The notes: generated from the sequence alone by a model not told the origin. Numbered from the stretch's first letter, positions 1 to 6,344 are shown. The stretch: DNA of 16,261 bases from Muribaculum sp. (GCA_023663505.1 JAMPHH010000001.1:142909-159169); one strand, 5' to 3'. Numbers and translations: made by a program.

Positions 1-257
1 CGGTGGTGTGAGAGGTCGGTAGGCGAAATAATCGCCTACCTCCTACTCGATTGTATACATAAGTACAGCTTGCGGAGCGCACTGTCTGTTACTCTTGTTT
101 AGATGGTGAAGGGGAGAATGCTGTGAAAAATTTCACACGTTACAATTCACGCCCAACAGATTCAGTAGCCTTCTGTTTGATGTGCGTGAATCGCAACTTT
201 CACAATGCTTAGCAAATTATCCATATTCATTTACACTGGTATTTTGAGGGGGAGTAT

Positions 258-286
258 GGTAGAATAAGTCCATATTCATGGCAGAA
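258..286. repeat. 29-bp direct repeat, copy 1
   Basis: This 29-bp stretch beginning GGTAGAATAAG and ending ATGGCAGAA is repeated exactly at 329-357. The two copies are separated by 42 bp. A shorter shared core, CCATATTCAT, also occurs at 221-230. The function is unknown; it may be a local duplication or a paired protein binding site upstream of the gene at 413. Confidence 0.8.
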
Positions 287-328
287 AACGGCCGAATGGC
301 CATAATACCGTGATTACGGAATAAGCAC

Positions 329-357
329 GGTAGAATAAGTCCATATTCATGGCAGAA
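329..357. repeat. 29-bp direct repeat, copy 2
   Basis: Exact second copy of the 258-286 repeat, ending about 55 bp before the chosen start of the YcxB-like gene. The 42-bp intervening segment has its own short palindromes. Two copies with no cas genes and no further spacers do not make a CRISPR array. Confidence 0.8.
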
Positions 358-412
358 GATAAGTTGTGAAGCATTGTCGCGGGAAGGCTCACAATATATG
401 CGGGGGAACGAC

Positions 413-1903
413 ATGAGATATGAGTACCGATATACCAAGAGAGATGTCTGGGATTTTATTCGTATTTGGCGTTGGCGGAAGGAGAATCGAAGATCTCTTG
501 TCACAAGGCTGCTCCTTTGTTGTGTTTTTTGGATATATGTTGTTGAATTTTTGTTTATTAAGCAGGGGATCGCGGTGCAGTGTATCGCGGCGTTGGCGAC
601 AGCATTGGCGGTCTGCGGGGGATTGACTTATAATGTGTATCGTCAGGTCGGCAAGGCGCTTCTTGGAGTGCATGTCATTCTGATGCTGGAGGAAGGGTGT
701 TTGAAGGTGGTAGGACGCTCCTTTATGCAGCATGATTTGGCGGGAACAGGTGAGACTATCTGTGATAGGGGATTGCTTTTAATCCCTGTGAATAAGGAGC
801 CGCCCATGATGTTCGTGCTGCTTCCCGAGCGGGTCTTTGCCGACGAGATGGAGCGGGGACGTTTCTTGGAGGAATTGGGGCTCCAGAAGGAGTATGCTAA
901 TCAGCGTCAGGCAGAGCTGCTCACCAAGGAGCGGGAGCAGAATTTTGCGGCAGAGCAGGACGCGTTGGAGGGCAGTGATTGGAAGCAGAGCGAGTGGGAG
1001 CAGAGAGATCGGGGGCAGGGGGCTTCGGACGCCGCAACGAAGCGGACGTATGCGAGACAGAAGCACTCAGACATCGCCATGCAGTCTGTCACTCCCGAAC
1101 GGAGAAGGAGAGCGACGGACAGGGTCGAATATAGCCCGCTGATGGCGCATCGTCGGCAGACAGTGGTGATTGGGGTTATACTGGTCGGGCTTGTGGTGGC
1201 TGCCTTGTGCACGAGAGATTGGAGCGCGGCGGGAACGAATTATATGCCACCGATAATAATAGATGCCACATATGACGCAGTGCCTGTGCCCGTGAAGGAG
1301 CAGATACGGGTTCTGGAGGGATTGGGGCTGACGGTCAGTGCAGAGGCGGAGAGCTTGGTGGAGCAGTTGATCAGCGAGAACCCGAATTACAGAAGCTATA
1401 TAGAAGAATACCCATATACGATACTGTTGACAAGCATGGGAATGCCGCAATATGATTATGATACATGGGGGGTCATCGCTTATCCGGAGGACGTCTACTG
1501 GTTTGATGTGGAGGCATTTGACTTGGAGGAGAGCTACAAGGAGCTGTTAGGGGTCATGGAATATCTGAGCGATGGCGAGGTTTTGATGGAATTGGAAGAT
1601 TTTAATGAGAATGCCGTGGATTGGGAGAAGGGAACAGGGACGCTGACAATGGCGTTTCGCTGTAACGGGCATTCCTACACTGTGGACTTGACGGTGATGA
1701 ACGACTGGATTGACTTAAATGTATTGATAAAGCTGAATGAGGTGCTGGAGCAGGAGGGTTGCGCCGCCGGATTATATGCCTGCATGAACGACGGATATGG
1801 GATTATACTTTTTTACAATGATGCGGAATGGGCAAGGGATTTTGAGAGGCTTACGGGCTTGAGACTTGAAAGCATGGAGACTTCTGTAACAGGTTGGCTC
1901 TGA
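413..1903 (+). CDS. YcxB-like membrane protein with extracytoplasmic C-terminal domain
   Basis: About 496 aa. The N-terminus (MRYEYRYTKRDVWDF) followed by two hydrophobic segments (roughly residues 28-70) and a short cytoplasmic domain with LIPVNKEPPMMFVLLPER and ERGRFLEELG looks like the YcxB-like (PF14317) arrangement. Next comes a charged, Gln/Glu/Arg-rich linker, then a third membrane helix (QTVVIGVILVGLVVAALC). The acidic C-terminal domain of about 200 aa has no family I recognise. The start at ATG 413 is preferred because GGGGG lies 6 nt upstream and the encoded N-terminus fits the family. An ATG at 398 and a TTG at 374 are in-frame alternatives. Function unknown; the YcxB assignment rests on recalled pattern similarity. 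The C-terminal domain could be a sensor or an immunity-type domain (inference). Confidence 0.65.
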   Translation: MRYEYRYTKRDVWDFIRIWRWRKENRRSLVTRLLLCCVFWIYVVEFLFIKQGIAVQCIAALATALAVCGGLTYNVYRQVGKALLGVHVILMLEEGCLKVVGRSFMQHDLAGTGETICDRGLLLIPVNKEPPMMFVLLPERVFADEMERGRFLEELGLQKEYANQRQAELLTKEREQNFAAEQDALEGSDWKQSEWEQRDRGQGASDAATKRTYARQKHSDIAMQSVTPERRRRATDRVEYSPLMAHRRQTVVIGVILVGLVVAALCTRDWSAAGTNYMPPIIIDATYDAVPVPVKEQIRVLEGLGLTVSAEAESLVEQLISENPNYRSYIEEYPYTILLTSMGMPQYDYDTWGVIAYPEDVYWFDVEAFDLEESYKELLGVMEYLSDGEVLMELEDFNENAVDWEKGTGTLTMAFRCNGHSYTVDLTVMNDWIDLNVLIKLNEVLEQEGCAAGLYACMNDGYGIILFYNDAEWARDFERLTGLRLESMETSVTGWL

Positions 1904-1932
1904 TATCATGCGGCAGGCGGAGAAATGGGGAT

Positions 1933-2020
1933 TAGATTGAAAAATCATAGATTTTTCAATCAGAAATTTGTGCTTGTGCCCAAATTTCCGGTTTGTGGCA
2001 AGAATGGACGATTAGGTTGA
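1933..2020. repeat. compound hairpin repeat, copy A
   Basis: An 88-bp element nearly identical to 14073-14159. It has an 11-bp perfect hairpin (ATTGAAAAATC/GATTTTTCAAT at 1936-1946 and 1950-1960, loop ATA). A second hairpin follows with arms GAAATTTG (1963-1970) and CAAATTTC (1981-1988) around TGC-TTGT-GCC. The word AGAAATGGGGATTAG precedes it (1921-1935) and a related AGAATGGACGATTAG lies inside it (2001-2015). It sits just upstream of the DUF6056 start. Role unknown; an RNA-level structured repeat is likely. Confidence 0.85.
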
Positions 2021-2044
2021 GAAACGAGAGGGAGCGGAGTAAGG

Positions 2045-3214
2045 TTGAAGGGTGTGGTCAGACAGGATTCCGAGTCAAGGGGATTCGCCAACAAAACTAA
2101 AACTACTATATTTTGGACAATCCTTTTGGGGGTAACTATCCTGTGCGTGTGGGTGACACAGCGGGAGGTTCCCGTGATGATGGACGACGAATGGTACAGC
2201 ACCATTTTGTCCGCCGAGGAGCCGCTTACCTCGCTGCAGGATATCGTGCAGGCTCAGATTTGGCATTATAACAATTGGGGCGGGCGTACCGTGGCGCACA
2301 CGCTCGCGCAGGTAATCTTCCTATACTTGAGCGAGCCTGTGGCGGACGCCTTGAACGTGGCGGTTATCCTGCTTCTCGCATGGCTGATTAATGCCATGAT
2401 GGGGGAGCGGCGCTTAGCCTTTGTGACATTGACCATAGGCTTTCTGCACGGGCTGAATGCCAATTGGAAGATGAGCATGTATTGGCAGACGGGGGCGTGT
2501 AATTACCTCTACATGACGGTGATCATATTGGCGTTCCTGTGGCTGTATCTGCGGGAATTGGACGAGGAGACGCATAAGCCGATAGCGGGGGCTTTGGTGT
2601 GGGTCTCCCTGTTGGGGCTTCTCTGTGGTTGGACGAACGAGAATATGGGACCCGCCGTATGGGTATTGACCGTACTGGTCATGCTTCTTAAGCTGCGTGA
2701 AAAAAAGCCCGTTCAGCCGTGGCTTATGTCGGGCAGCGTGTTCTGTCTGCTCGGCAGCGTGATGATGCTTCTGGCGCCCGGAAACGCCCTGCGCAGCGCG
2801 GAGGTTCCCGACAGCTCCTACGGGGTATTGTGGCGGATTTTCCTGCGCATGTATGGCGTGTGCAGGGGGGCATGGGAGTATCTTTTTCCGGCGCTGCTGT
2901 TGACGGCGGCTTTGATATTCGCGAATGTCTGCCTGTTGGGTAATCGGCTGCGGAGAAAGGAGCTGCTGCTGTTGGTCGGGGCGCTCCTGTCATGGGGGGC
3001 AATGGTGCTGTCGCCCCACTATCCGGACAGGGCGGCTTTTGGAACGATGTGTCTGTTATTGTGCGTGTGCGTGTCGCAGGCGGCTTCCATTATAAAGGAC
3101 GGGAGCGATGCAAAATGCCGCCTTGCAATGGCGGGGATAGGCATTTTTATCTGGCTGAGGGGGCTGTATTTCCTTGGAGAGTTCTTGGCAATCAGTTGGG
3201 GGTGGATTCGCTAG
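2045..3214 (+). CDS. DUF6056-type polytopic membrane protein (GT-C-like)
   Basis: 389 aa with about nine to ten hydrophobic helices. After the first helix (residues 21-37) there is an acidic motif MMDDEW (45-50), then NNWGGRTVAH (76-85). These two elements are typical of the DUF6056 family. GT-C glycosyltransferases also carry acidic residues in the first extracytoplasmic loop, so a lipid-linked sugar transferase role is possible but unproven. The start is TTG 2045, with GGAG (2036-2039) five nt upstream; no good ATG lies nearby. It follows compound repeat A. A second polytopic protein with a similar acidic first loop (RSDMPDYV) lies at 10000-11292. Confidence 0.7.
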   Translation: MKGVVRQDSESRGFANKTKTTIFWTILLGVTILCVWVTQREVPVMMDDEWYSTILSAEEPLTSLQDIVQAQIWHYNNWGGRTVAHTLAQVIFLYLSEPVADALNVAVILLLAWLINAMMGERRLAFVTLTIGFLHGLNANWKMSMYWQTGACNYLYMTVIILAFLWLYLRELDEETHKPIAGALVWVSLLGLLCGWTNENMGPAVWVLTVLVMLLKLREKKPVQPWLMSGSVFCLLGSVMMLLAPGNALRSAEVPDSSYGVLWRIFLRMYGVCRGAWEYLFPALLLTAALIFANVCLLGNRLRRKELLLLVGALLSWGAMVLSPHYPDRAAFGTMCLLLCVCVSQAASIIKDGSDAKCRLAMAGIGIFIWLRGLYFLGEFLAISWGWIR

Positions 3215-3273
3215 GTATGGATTGACTAAATAGCTCATGTGCGGGCAGTAATCTTTGTGCAATTTGCCGAGGC

Positions 3274-3301
3274 AAAAGTCAACAAAAAATAATTGACTTT
3301 T
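3274..3301 (+). terminator. hairpin after the DUF6056 gene, overlapping the tRNA promoter
   Basis: Nine-bp perfect stem AAAAGTCAA (3274-3282) and TTGACTTTT (3293-3301), with a 10-nt A-rich loop. The 3' arm ends in a short T run, so weak terminator activity is possible. A tight 6-bp hairpin TTTGCC/GGCAAA lies just before it (3263-3276). The 3' arm is also the -35 box of the tRNA promoter, so the same bases may serve two purposes. Confidence 0.4.
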
Positions 3302-3321
3302 TCCGTGGAGAATGATATCAT
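3293..3321 (+). promoter_or_regulatory. promoter of tRNA-Leu
   Basis: TTGACT (3293-3298), a 17-bp spacer, then TATCAT (3316-3321). Predicted transcription start is about 3328, some 14 nt before the mature tRNA. The match and position are good. Confidence 0.75.
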
Positions 3322-3341
3322 ATTATTTGCGCAATGCGTAA

Positions 3342-3425
3342 GCGGAAGTGTCGGAACTGGCAGACGAGCAAGACTAAGGATCTTGTGGTAGCAATACCGT
3401 GTGGGTTCAAGTCCCATCTTCCGCA
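3342..3425 (+). tRNA. tRNA-Leu (anticodon AAG)
   Basis: Class II tRNA of 84 nt. The acceptor stem is GCGGAAG/CTTCCGC with A73 at 3425. The D-stem is TCG/CGA around a loop ending GGCAGA. The anticodon stem is CAAGA/TCTTG with loop CTAAGGA, giving anticodon AAG at 3376-3378. The long variable arm is GGTA-GCAA-TACC. The T-arm is GTGGG/CCCAT with loop TTCAAGT. CCA is not encoded; the genome continues GTTGG. The long variable arm and the D-loop are typical of leucine tRNAs. The anticodon starts with A, which implies deamination to inosine or restricted CUU decoding. It has its own promoter and terminator. Confidence 0.95.
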
Positions 3426-3440
3426 GTTGGTTGAAGTGTG

Positions 3441-3474
3441 GGAAGCCTTGATTTTAGAGGCTTCCTGCTTTTTC
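3441..3474 (+). terminator. rho-independent terminator after tRNA-Leu
   Basis: Stem GGAAGCCT (3441-3448) and AGGCTTCC (3458-3465), a 9-nt loop, then TGCTTTTTC. It lies 15 nt past the tRNA end. Confidence 0.85.
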
Positions 3475-3642
3475 TGTTTCGGGGGATTTTGTTTCCAAAT
3501 GTTTCCAATCCCCAAAATCTAATGCTTTTGTTACTAATTTCCTTGTTTCTTCTTTTCTTGTATATAGATTGGTAACAGCATTATTCAATATTTTTCAAGC
3601 GATTGCATGATTTTGTAAAATAAAGGGACGACAGAAAATAAC
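3475..3642. other. intergenic stretch downstream of the tRNA
   Basis: No gene is visible. It holds alternative inverted repeats GGGGATT (3482-3488)/AATCCCC (3507-3513) and GATTTTG (3485-3491)/CAAAATC (3513-3519), around two GTTTCC words. It becomes AT-rich afterwards. The start of the accessory block next to a tRNA 3' end would suit an integration boundary, but I found no repeat of the tRNA 3' end elsewhere in the window and no integrase. Confidence 0.4.
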
Positions 3643-3670
3643 TTGAAGAAAAGGGAAAATCTGATATAAT
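3643..3670 (+). promoter_or_regulatory. promoter with extended -10
   Basis: TTGAAG (3643-3648), a 16-bp spacer, and TATAAT (3665-3670) preceded by TGA, forming an extended -10 (TGATATAAT). It drives the first copy of the duplicated small gene. A very similar -10 lies at 4041-4049 before copy 2. Confidence 0.75.
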
Positions 3671-3699
3671 GATATATGTAAATAGGGGAGGCGGTAAAC

Positions 3700-3956
3700 C
3701 TGAATGATGAATTGAAATTAGCATAGCCACAATTCAATCTTATTTTCAGAAAGCGGGTGATTATATGCCAGATGGATTAGAAATTACAAAGGCGGCAATC
3801 GATGACTTTGAGGATATTCAGGAATATATGGAGCTTGCCAAAAAAGAGAATGCAAAAGAAACCTATGAAAGACTGAAGAAAAAATATTTATCTCTAAAAG
3901 CCATTTTACAGGTTTCAGGCGTTAATCTCACAGACATTGACCGAATCAAGGAATAA
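3700..3956 (+). pseudogene. small duplicated gene, copy 1 (apparently frameshifted N-terminus)
   Basis: A strong site GGGGAGG (3685-3691) precedes CTG 3700, which opens a frame reading NDELKLA and stops at TAG 3724. One base further on, an open frame reads IATIQSYFQKAGDY and runs straight into MPDGLEITKAA (ATG 3765) to the stop at 3954-3956. One missing base near 3720-3722 (for example GCATAG for GCAATAG) would join them into one protein of about 85 aa. If real, the working product may start at ATG 3765 (63 aa). The C-terminus (LKAILQVSGVNLTDIDRIKE) is Lys/Glu-rich and helical. Family not recognised. Copy 2 is at 4096. Confidence 0.6.
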
Positions 3957-3991
3957 TTTTTCTACAACTAAATAGCAGCCGATAGATGAGG

Positions 3992-4027
3992 GTGTAAGGT
4001 CTTTATTGCTGTTTAAAGGCTTTACAC
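3992..4027 (+). terminator. 13-bp hairpin after copy 1
   Basis: Arms GTGTAAGGTCTTT (3992-4004) and AAAGGCTTTACAC (4015-4027) form a 13-bp stem with two G-U wobbles and a 10-nt loop, followed by TTTG. The same hairpin recurs exactly 331 bp later. There is no long T-tract, so termination is probable but not certain. The 3' arm supplies the -35 box of the next promoter. Confidence 0.55.
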
Positions 4028-4049
4028 TTTGAAAGATGATTGATATAAT
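4021..4049 (+). promoter_or_regulatory. promoter of small-gene copy 2
   Basis: TTTACA (4021-4026), a 17-bp spacer, TATAAT (4044-4049) in the extended form TGATATAAT. The -35 box lies inside the 3' arm of the preceding hairpin. Predicted start is about 4056, 40 nt ahead of ATG 4096. Confidence 0.7.
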
Positions 4050-4095
4050 AGATGCAGATACAAGTTAATTTTAATTTTGGAAAGTAGGTGGTTGT

Positions 4096-4287
4096 ATGCC
4101 AAACGGCTTAGAAATTACAAAGGCGGCAATTGATGACTTTAAAAAGATTCAAAGGTACATGTTTTTGGCAAAAAAGGAGAATGCCGTAGAAACATATGCA
4201 GAATTGAAAGAAGAATATCACGCTTTAAAAGCCATTTTACAGGTTTCAGGCGTTAATCTCACGGACATTGACCGAATCAAGGAATAA
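4096..4287 (+). CDS. small duplicated gene, copy 2
   Basis: 63 aa, MPNGLEITKAAIDDFKKIQ through VSGVNLTDIDRIKE, offset exactly 331 bp from copy 1. AGGTGG lies four nt before ATG 4096. The 5' half has diverged (EDIQEYMEL versus KKIQRYMFL) while the last 20 codons and about 45 bp of 3' flank are nearly identical. Just upstream, in frame, FWKVGGC still resembles FQKAGDY of copy 1. The distance from the -10 box shows that copy 2 lacks 48 bp (16 codons) compared with copy 1, covering the ribosome site and first residues. The protein is short, highly charged and probably alpha-helical. Function unknown. Confidence 0.6.
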   Translation: MPNGLEITKAAIDDFKKIQRYMFLAKKENAVETYAELKEEYHALKAILQVSGVNLTDIDRIKE

Positions 4288-4322
4288 TTTTTCTACAACC
4301 AAATAGCAGCCGATAAATCAGG

Positions 4323-4358
4323 GTGTAAGGTCTTTGTTGAATTTTAAAGGCTTTACAC
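4323..4358 (+). terminator. 13-bp hairpin after copy 2
   Basis: Same arms as the hairpin at 3992-4027 (4323-4335 and 4346-4358), with the loop changed to GTTGAATTTT. The arms are conserved while the loop varies, which suggests the structure is what is kept. Confidence 0.55.
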
Positions 4359-4453
4359 CTTTAGAATATAGACTGCATCTGGTGTTGCTCTTACTGAGAC
4401 GGACGGTGTCAGGGAATAAGGATATGACAAATTTATATTATGGAGGAATAAAT

Positions 4454-4650
4454 ATGTATGATGAAAAGCTGATGCTTCAGGAAGTGTCGGAATGGTTAGA
4501 CGCCGTACTGGAAAATGCTGTTCCAAACGAGGTTGTTGCCTACGGGTTTAATGTATATGATGGCGGCGATCATGATTGGTCGATGGAATTGGTCGGGACA
4601 TCGGAGTCGGCTTTGTTGACGGCGATATAGAAATTCTTTATGTGCGATAG
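4454..4650 (+). pseudogene. remnant of an acidic small protein with internal deletion and frameshift
   Basis: ATG 4454 has GGAGG (4442-4446) seven nt upstream and opens MYDEKLMLQEVSEWLDAVL, continuing through AYGFNVYDGGDHDWSMELVG. This frame stops at 4628-4630. From about 4601 a different frame reads GVGFVDGDIEILYVR and stops at TAG 4648-4650. It looks like the natural C-terminus of the same kind of protein. I infer loss of the middle of a longer gene with joining out of frame, leaving about 58 translatable residues. An in-frame extension up to 4334 crosses the hairpin arm and is not a believable start. Family not named; the orphan acidic character is reminiscent of immunity proteins (inference). 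Confidence 0.5.
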
Positions 4651-4682
4651 AGTAAAATCGAGATTATGATGGGGTTATAAGA

Positions 4683-5267
4683 ATGAACAATTTCTCAAAG
4701 ATATTGGAGGATATCCACAGTTCACCAAAGGCGATCAGAGTCCTGCCGAGTGATAACGCTGTTAAAGAGAGGATAGCAGAGCAATATGAGATAAATCCCG
4801 AAAGCCTGTTAGGGTTGCTTCTGGGAAACGCAGGCGGAATCATTATAGATAACTGGCTGCGGCTTTATGGTGCGGGGGAAATGGATTTTGTCTCCAGAAA
4901 TTCGCTTTTTCCCTTTGATGACCTTGTGGTTGCAGAGGATATTTTGGGCGGTTTGTTTGTATATTTAAGAAATGGCAATATCGGTTATTTCGCTCCCGAT
5001 TGTCTGGAATTTGAAGATATGGAAATTCATTTTAACCAATTCCTATATTGGTGTATACATGGTGACACAGATACATTTTATGCAGACTATCGGTGGGAGG
5101 GGTGGCAGGAGGATTGTTTAAAGCTCAACTGTGATGATGGTGTGGCGTTTTATCCGTTTCTGTGGGCACAGGCGGAAAATATAGAGAGCCGGACACGCAG
5201 GATAGTGCCAATGAAGGAAATTATTGGATTGGAATTTGACTTTTTGAGACAGATGGATAAAATCTAA
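4683..5267 (+). CDS. DUF2625 family protein
   Basis: 194 aa, soluble and acidic. The order of motifs fits DUF2625 (PF10946): VLPSDNAVKER near the N-terminus, ESLLGLLLGNAGGIIIDNW and LRLYGAGEMDF (about residues 40-69), FPFDDLVVAEDILGG, GYFAPDCLEFEDM, DTFYADYRWEGWQ, and FYPFLWAQ. Length agrees with the family as I know it. No signal peptide or membrane helix is seen. GGGG (4671-4674) lies eight nt before ATG 4683. The biochemical role is unknown. Its place among duplicated and broken small genes suggests an accessory role. Confidence 0.75.
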   Translation: MNNFSKILEDIHSSPKAIRVLPSDNAVKERIAEQYEINPESLLGLLLGNAGGIIIDNWLRLYGAGEMDFVSRNSLFPFDDLVVAEDILGGLFVYLRNGNIGYFAPDCLEFEDMEIHFNQFLYWCIHGDTDTFYADYRWEGWQEDCLKLNCDDGVAFYPFLWAQAENIESRTRRIVPMKEIIGLEFDFLRQMDKI

Positions 5268-5327
5268 CCCTTGGCAACAGAAAAATCAGTAAGCTGAAGC
5301 CAAGCAAGAAGGGAGAGACGAGTATCC

Positions 5328-5435
5328 ATGGACAAGGCGATTTGGGAGCAAATAAACGATATCTTTGATTCGGCTGATTTGTTCAGCGGTTCGGGAATGC
5401 GAACAATCCGAAATAATGCGAGGAAATGCAAATGA
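5328..5435 (+). CDS. 35-aa ORF, ATGA-coupled to the next gene
   Basis: ATG 5328 opens MDKAIWEQINDIFDSADLFS and ends at TGA 5433-5435, overlapping ATG 5432 of the next gene as ATGA. GGGAG (5311-5315) is 12 nt upstream, which is rather far. The sequence looks like the first part of a longer protein that has been cut off, leaving a short leader peptide or a remnant. It may help translation of the downstream gene by coupling. Product not recognised. Confidence 0.4.
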   Translation: MDKAIWEQINDIFDSADLFSGSGMRTIRNNARKCK

Positions 5436-6016
5436 AAGATGCTTTTTCAGTAACCGAATCAGATGAAACAAAGGGGTGGAATCCAAGGGTAAGGGAATTA
5501 ACAGCATTTTACAATAAGGATATAAAACAACATATTTCCTTTCTGTGCGATGTGTTTTATGGAAGGGAGTTGAAGGATTATAGTGAAGAAAAAAGGAAAT
5601 TCTCAAAGGATTTCCAGTTTTACATCTTGTCGATGTCAAAGCTTTGGGAGATAGAAGATCTGACTTCTCTGAAGGAAGTATTTGCTCTGTTTGATGATGA
5701 GGTTTTGATGCCTGCGCCCTCCGATACAAGGACGGCTATGAAGGAGTTGTGTGAAGCCTCGGTTCATTCCGCGTCGAGGAAGCCAGATGGAATACGGATT
5801 TTGTTAGACCATTTGTGCGAGATACCACAAAGGGGCTATCGTTGCGGCTGTGAAGGGATTGTAAGACTCTTGTTACAAAAGAAATACTTTGACAAATTCA
5901 AAATGAGTATCGGAGATGTCACGGAGGATACAAGGGAATTGCTAAAAAGGATACTTGAGGGGCTGCCTGACAAGCGGACGGTGGAGCGGAGAAGGGAGCT
6001 GTTGGAGGAAATATGA
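5432..6016 (+). CDS. unrecognised helical protein
   Basis: About 194 aa (MKDAFSVTESDETKGWNPR...). ATG 5432 is preferred over ATG 5426 because AGGA (5421-5424) is then seven nt upstream rather than one. The protein is rich in Lys, Glu, Leu and Arg and probably all-helical. It has two CxC-like cysteines (GYRCGCEGIVRLLL) and a charged C-terminal tail (DKRTVERRRELLEEI). No membrane helix or signal peptide. It overlaps both neighbours by ATGA, so it is the middle gene of a three-gene coupled unit. Repeat-type helical folds (HEAT-like) are possible but not shown. Function unknown. Confidence 0.65.
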   Translation: MKDAFSVTESDETKGWNPRVRELTAFYNKDIKQHISFLCDVFYGRELKDYSEEKRKFSKDFQFYILSMSKLWEIEDLTSLKEVFALFDDEVLMPAPSDTRTAMKELCEASVHSASRKPDGIRILLDHLCEIPQRGYRCGCEGIVRLLLQKKYFDKFKMSIGDVTEDTRELLKRILEGLPDKRTVERRRELLEEI

Positions 6017-6251
6017 CTGAAAATGAATTCCTGCGACTTGAACTTGGTACAGTTGTATCCAATAGATTTGATGAAGAAGTTTTTTTGTGATTTATGATAC
6101 TGATCAAATGGGTACAGCATATAGAGGAAAAAGGTATAGAGTGTATGGCGCAAAGCAGATAGACGGGAATATGAATTTTGCAAGAATAGATATTGATAAC
6201 TGTCAATTCTGGAGAATAGAAGGAAAATCAATAATGAATGACTTTTCTTGA
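6013..6251 (+). pseudogene. frameshifted small gene (or -1 frameshift product)
   Basis: ATG 6013 overlaps the previous stop as ATGA and has GGAGG (6004-6008) four nt upstream. The first frame gives MTENEFLRLELGTVVSNRF then DEEVFL and stops at TGA 6088-6090. Seven Ts at 6080-6086 precede the stop. In the -1 frame the reading continues VIYDTDQMGTAYRGKRYRV through FARIDIDNCQFWRIEGKS to TGA 6249-6251. The joined product is about 79 aa. The run contains T TTT TTG in the register of a -1 slippery heptamer, so a mutation in a homopolymer, a sequencing error and programmed frameshifting all fit. After 6251 the same frame stays open for another 28 codons (DYQAASGIYGGSAILL...). Family not recognised. 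Confidence 0.55.
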
Positions 6252-6312
6252 GATTATCAAGCTGCAAGTGGGATTTATGGAGGAAGTGCAATTCTTTTAT
6301 GCACAATATTGA

Positions 6313-6341
6313 TTGACATTCCTCAATCTTTGTAATACTAT
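6313..6341 (+). promoter_or_regulatory. upstream promoter of the type III TA locus
   Basis: Perfect TTGACA (6313-6318), a 17-bp spacer, TACTAT (6336-6341). TATAAT at 6339-6344 is an alternative -10 with a 20-bp spacer. Directly downstream is a 9-bp inverted repeat AATAGAAGT/ACTTCTATT (6345-6353 and 6358-6366), which could be an operator or the first RNA hairpin. Confidence 0.6.
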
Positions 6342-6344
6342 AAT

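Larger units (their letters stand above)
1..412. other. gene-free leader region
   Basis: I see no convincing coding region here. It contains a perfect hairpin at 18-40 (9-bp arms GGTAGGCGA/TCGCCTACC, loop AATAA) with no T-tract after it, so it is not a typical terminator. At 122-137 there is a near-perfect palindrome (TGTGAAA/TTTCACA), which is operator-like. The word CCATATTCAT occurs three times (221, 270, 341), two of them inside a 29-bp direct repeat listed separately. Short self-complementary stretches lie between the repeats (GGCC gaat GGCC and CCGT gatt ACGG). The region may be a regulatory leader for the gene starting at 413, but I found no strong -35/-10 pair. Confidence 0.5.

Noticed and set aside
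258..357. Repeat-spacer-repeat unit resembling a minimal CRISPR
   Set aside because: Only two exact copies with a 42-bp interval, an unlike partial core upstream, no further spacers and no cas genes.
3411..3425. Phage attachment site at the tRNA-Leu 3' end
   Set aside because: No second copy of the tRNA 3' sequence and no integrase gene in the window; kept only as a possible island boundary.
4334..4453. Upstream extension of the 4454 ORF
   Set aside because: It begins inside the hairpin arm, has no ribosome site, and ATG 4454 has an ideal GGAGG.
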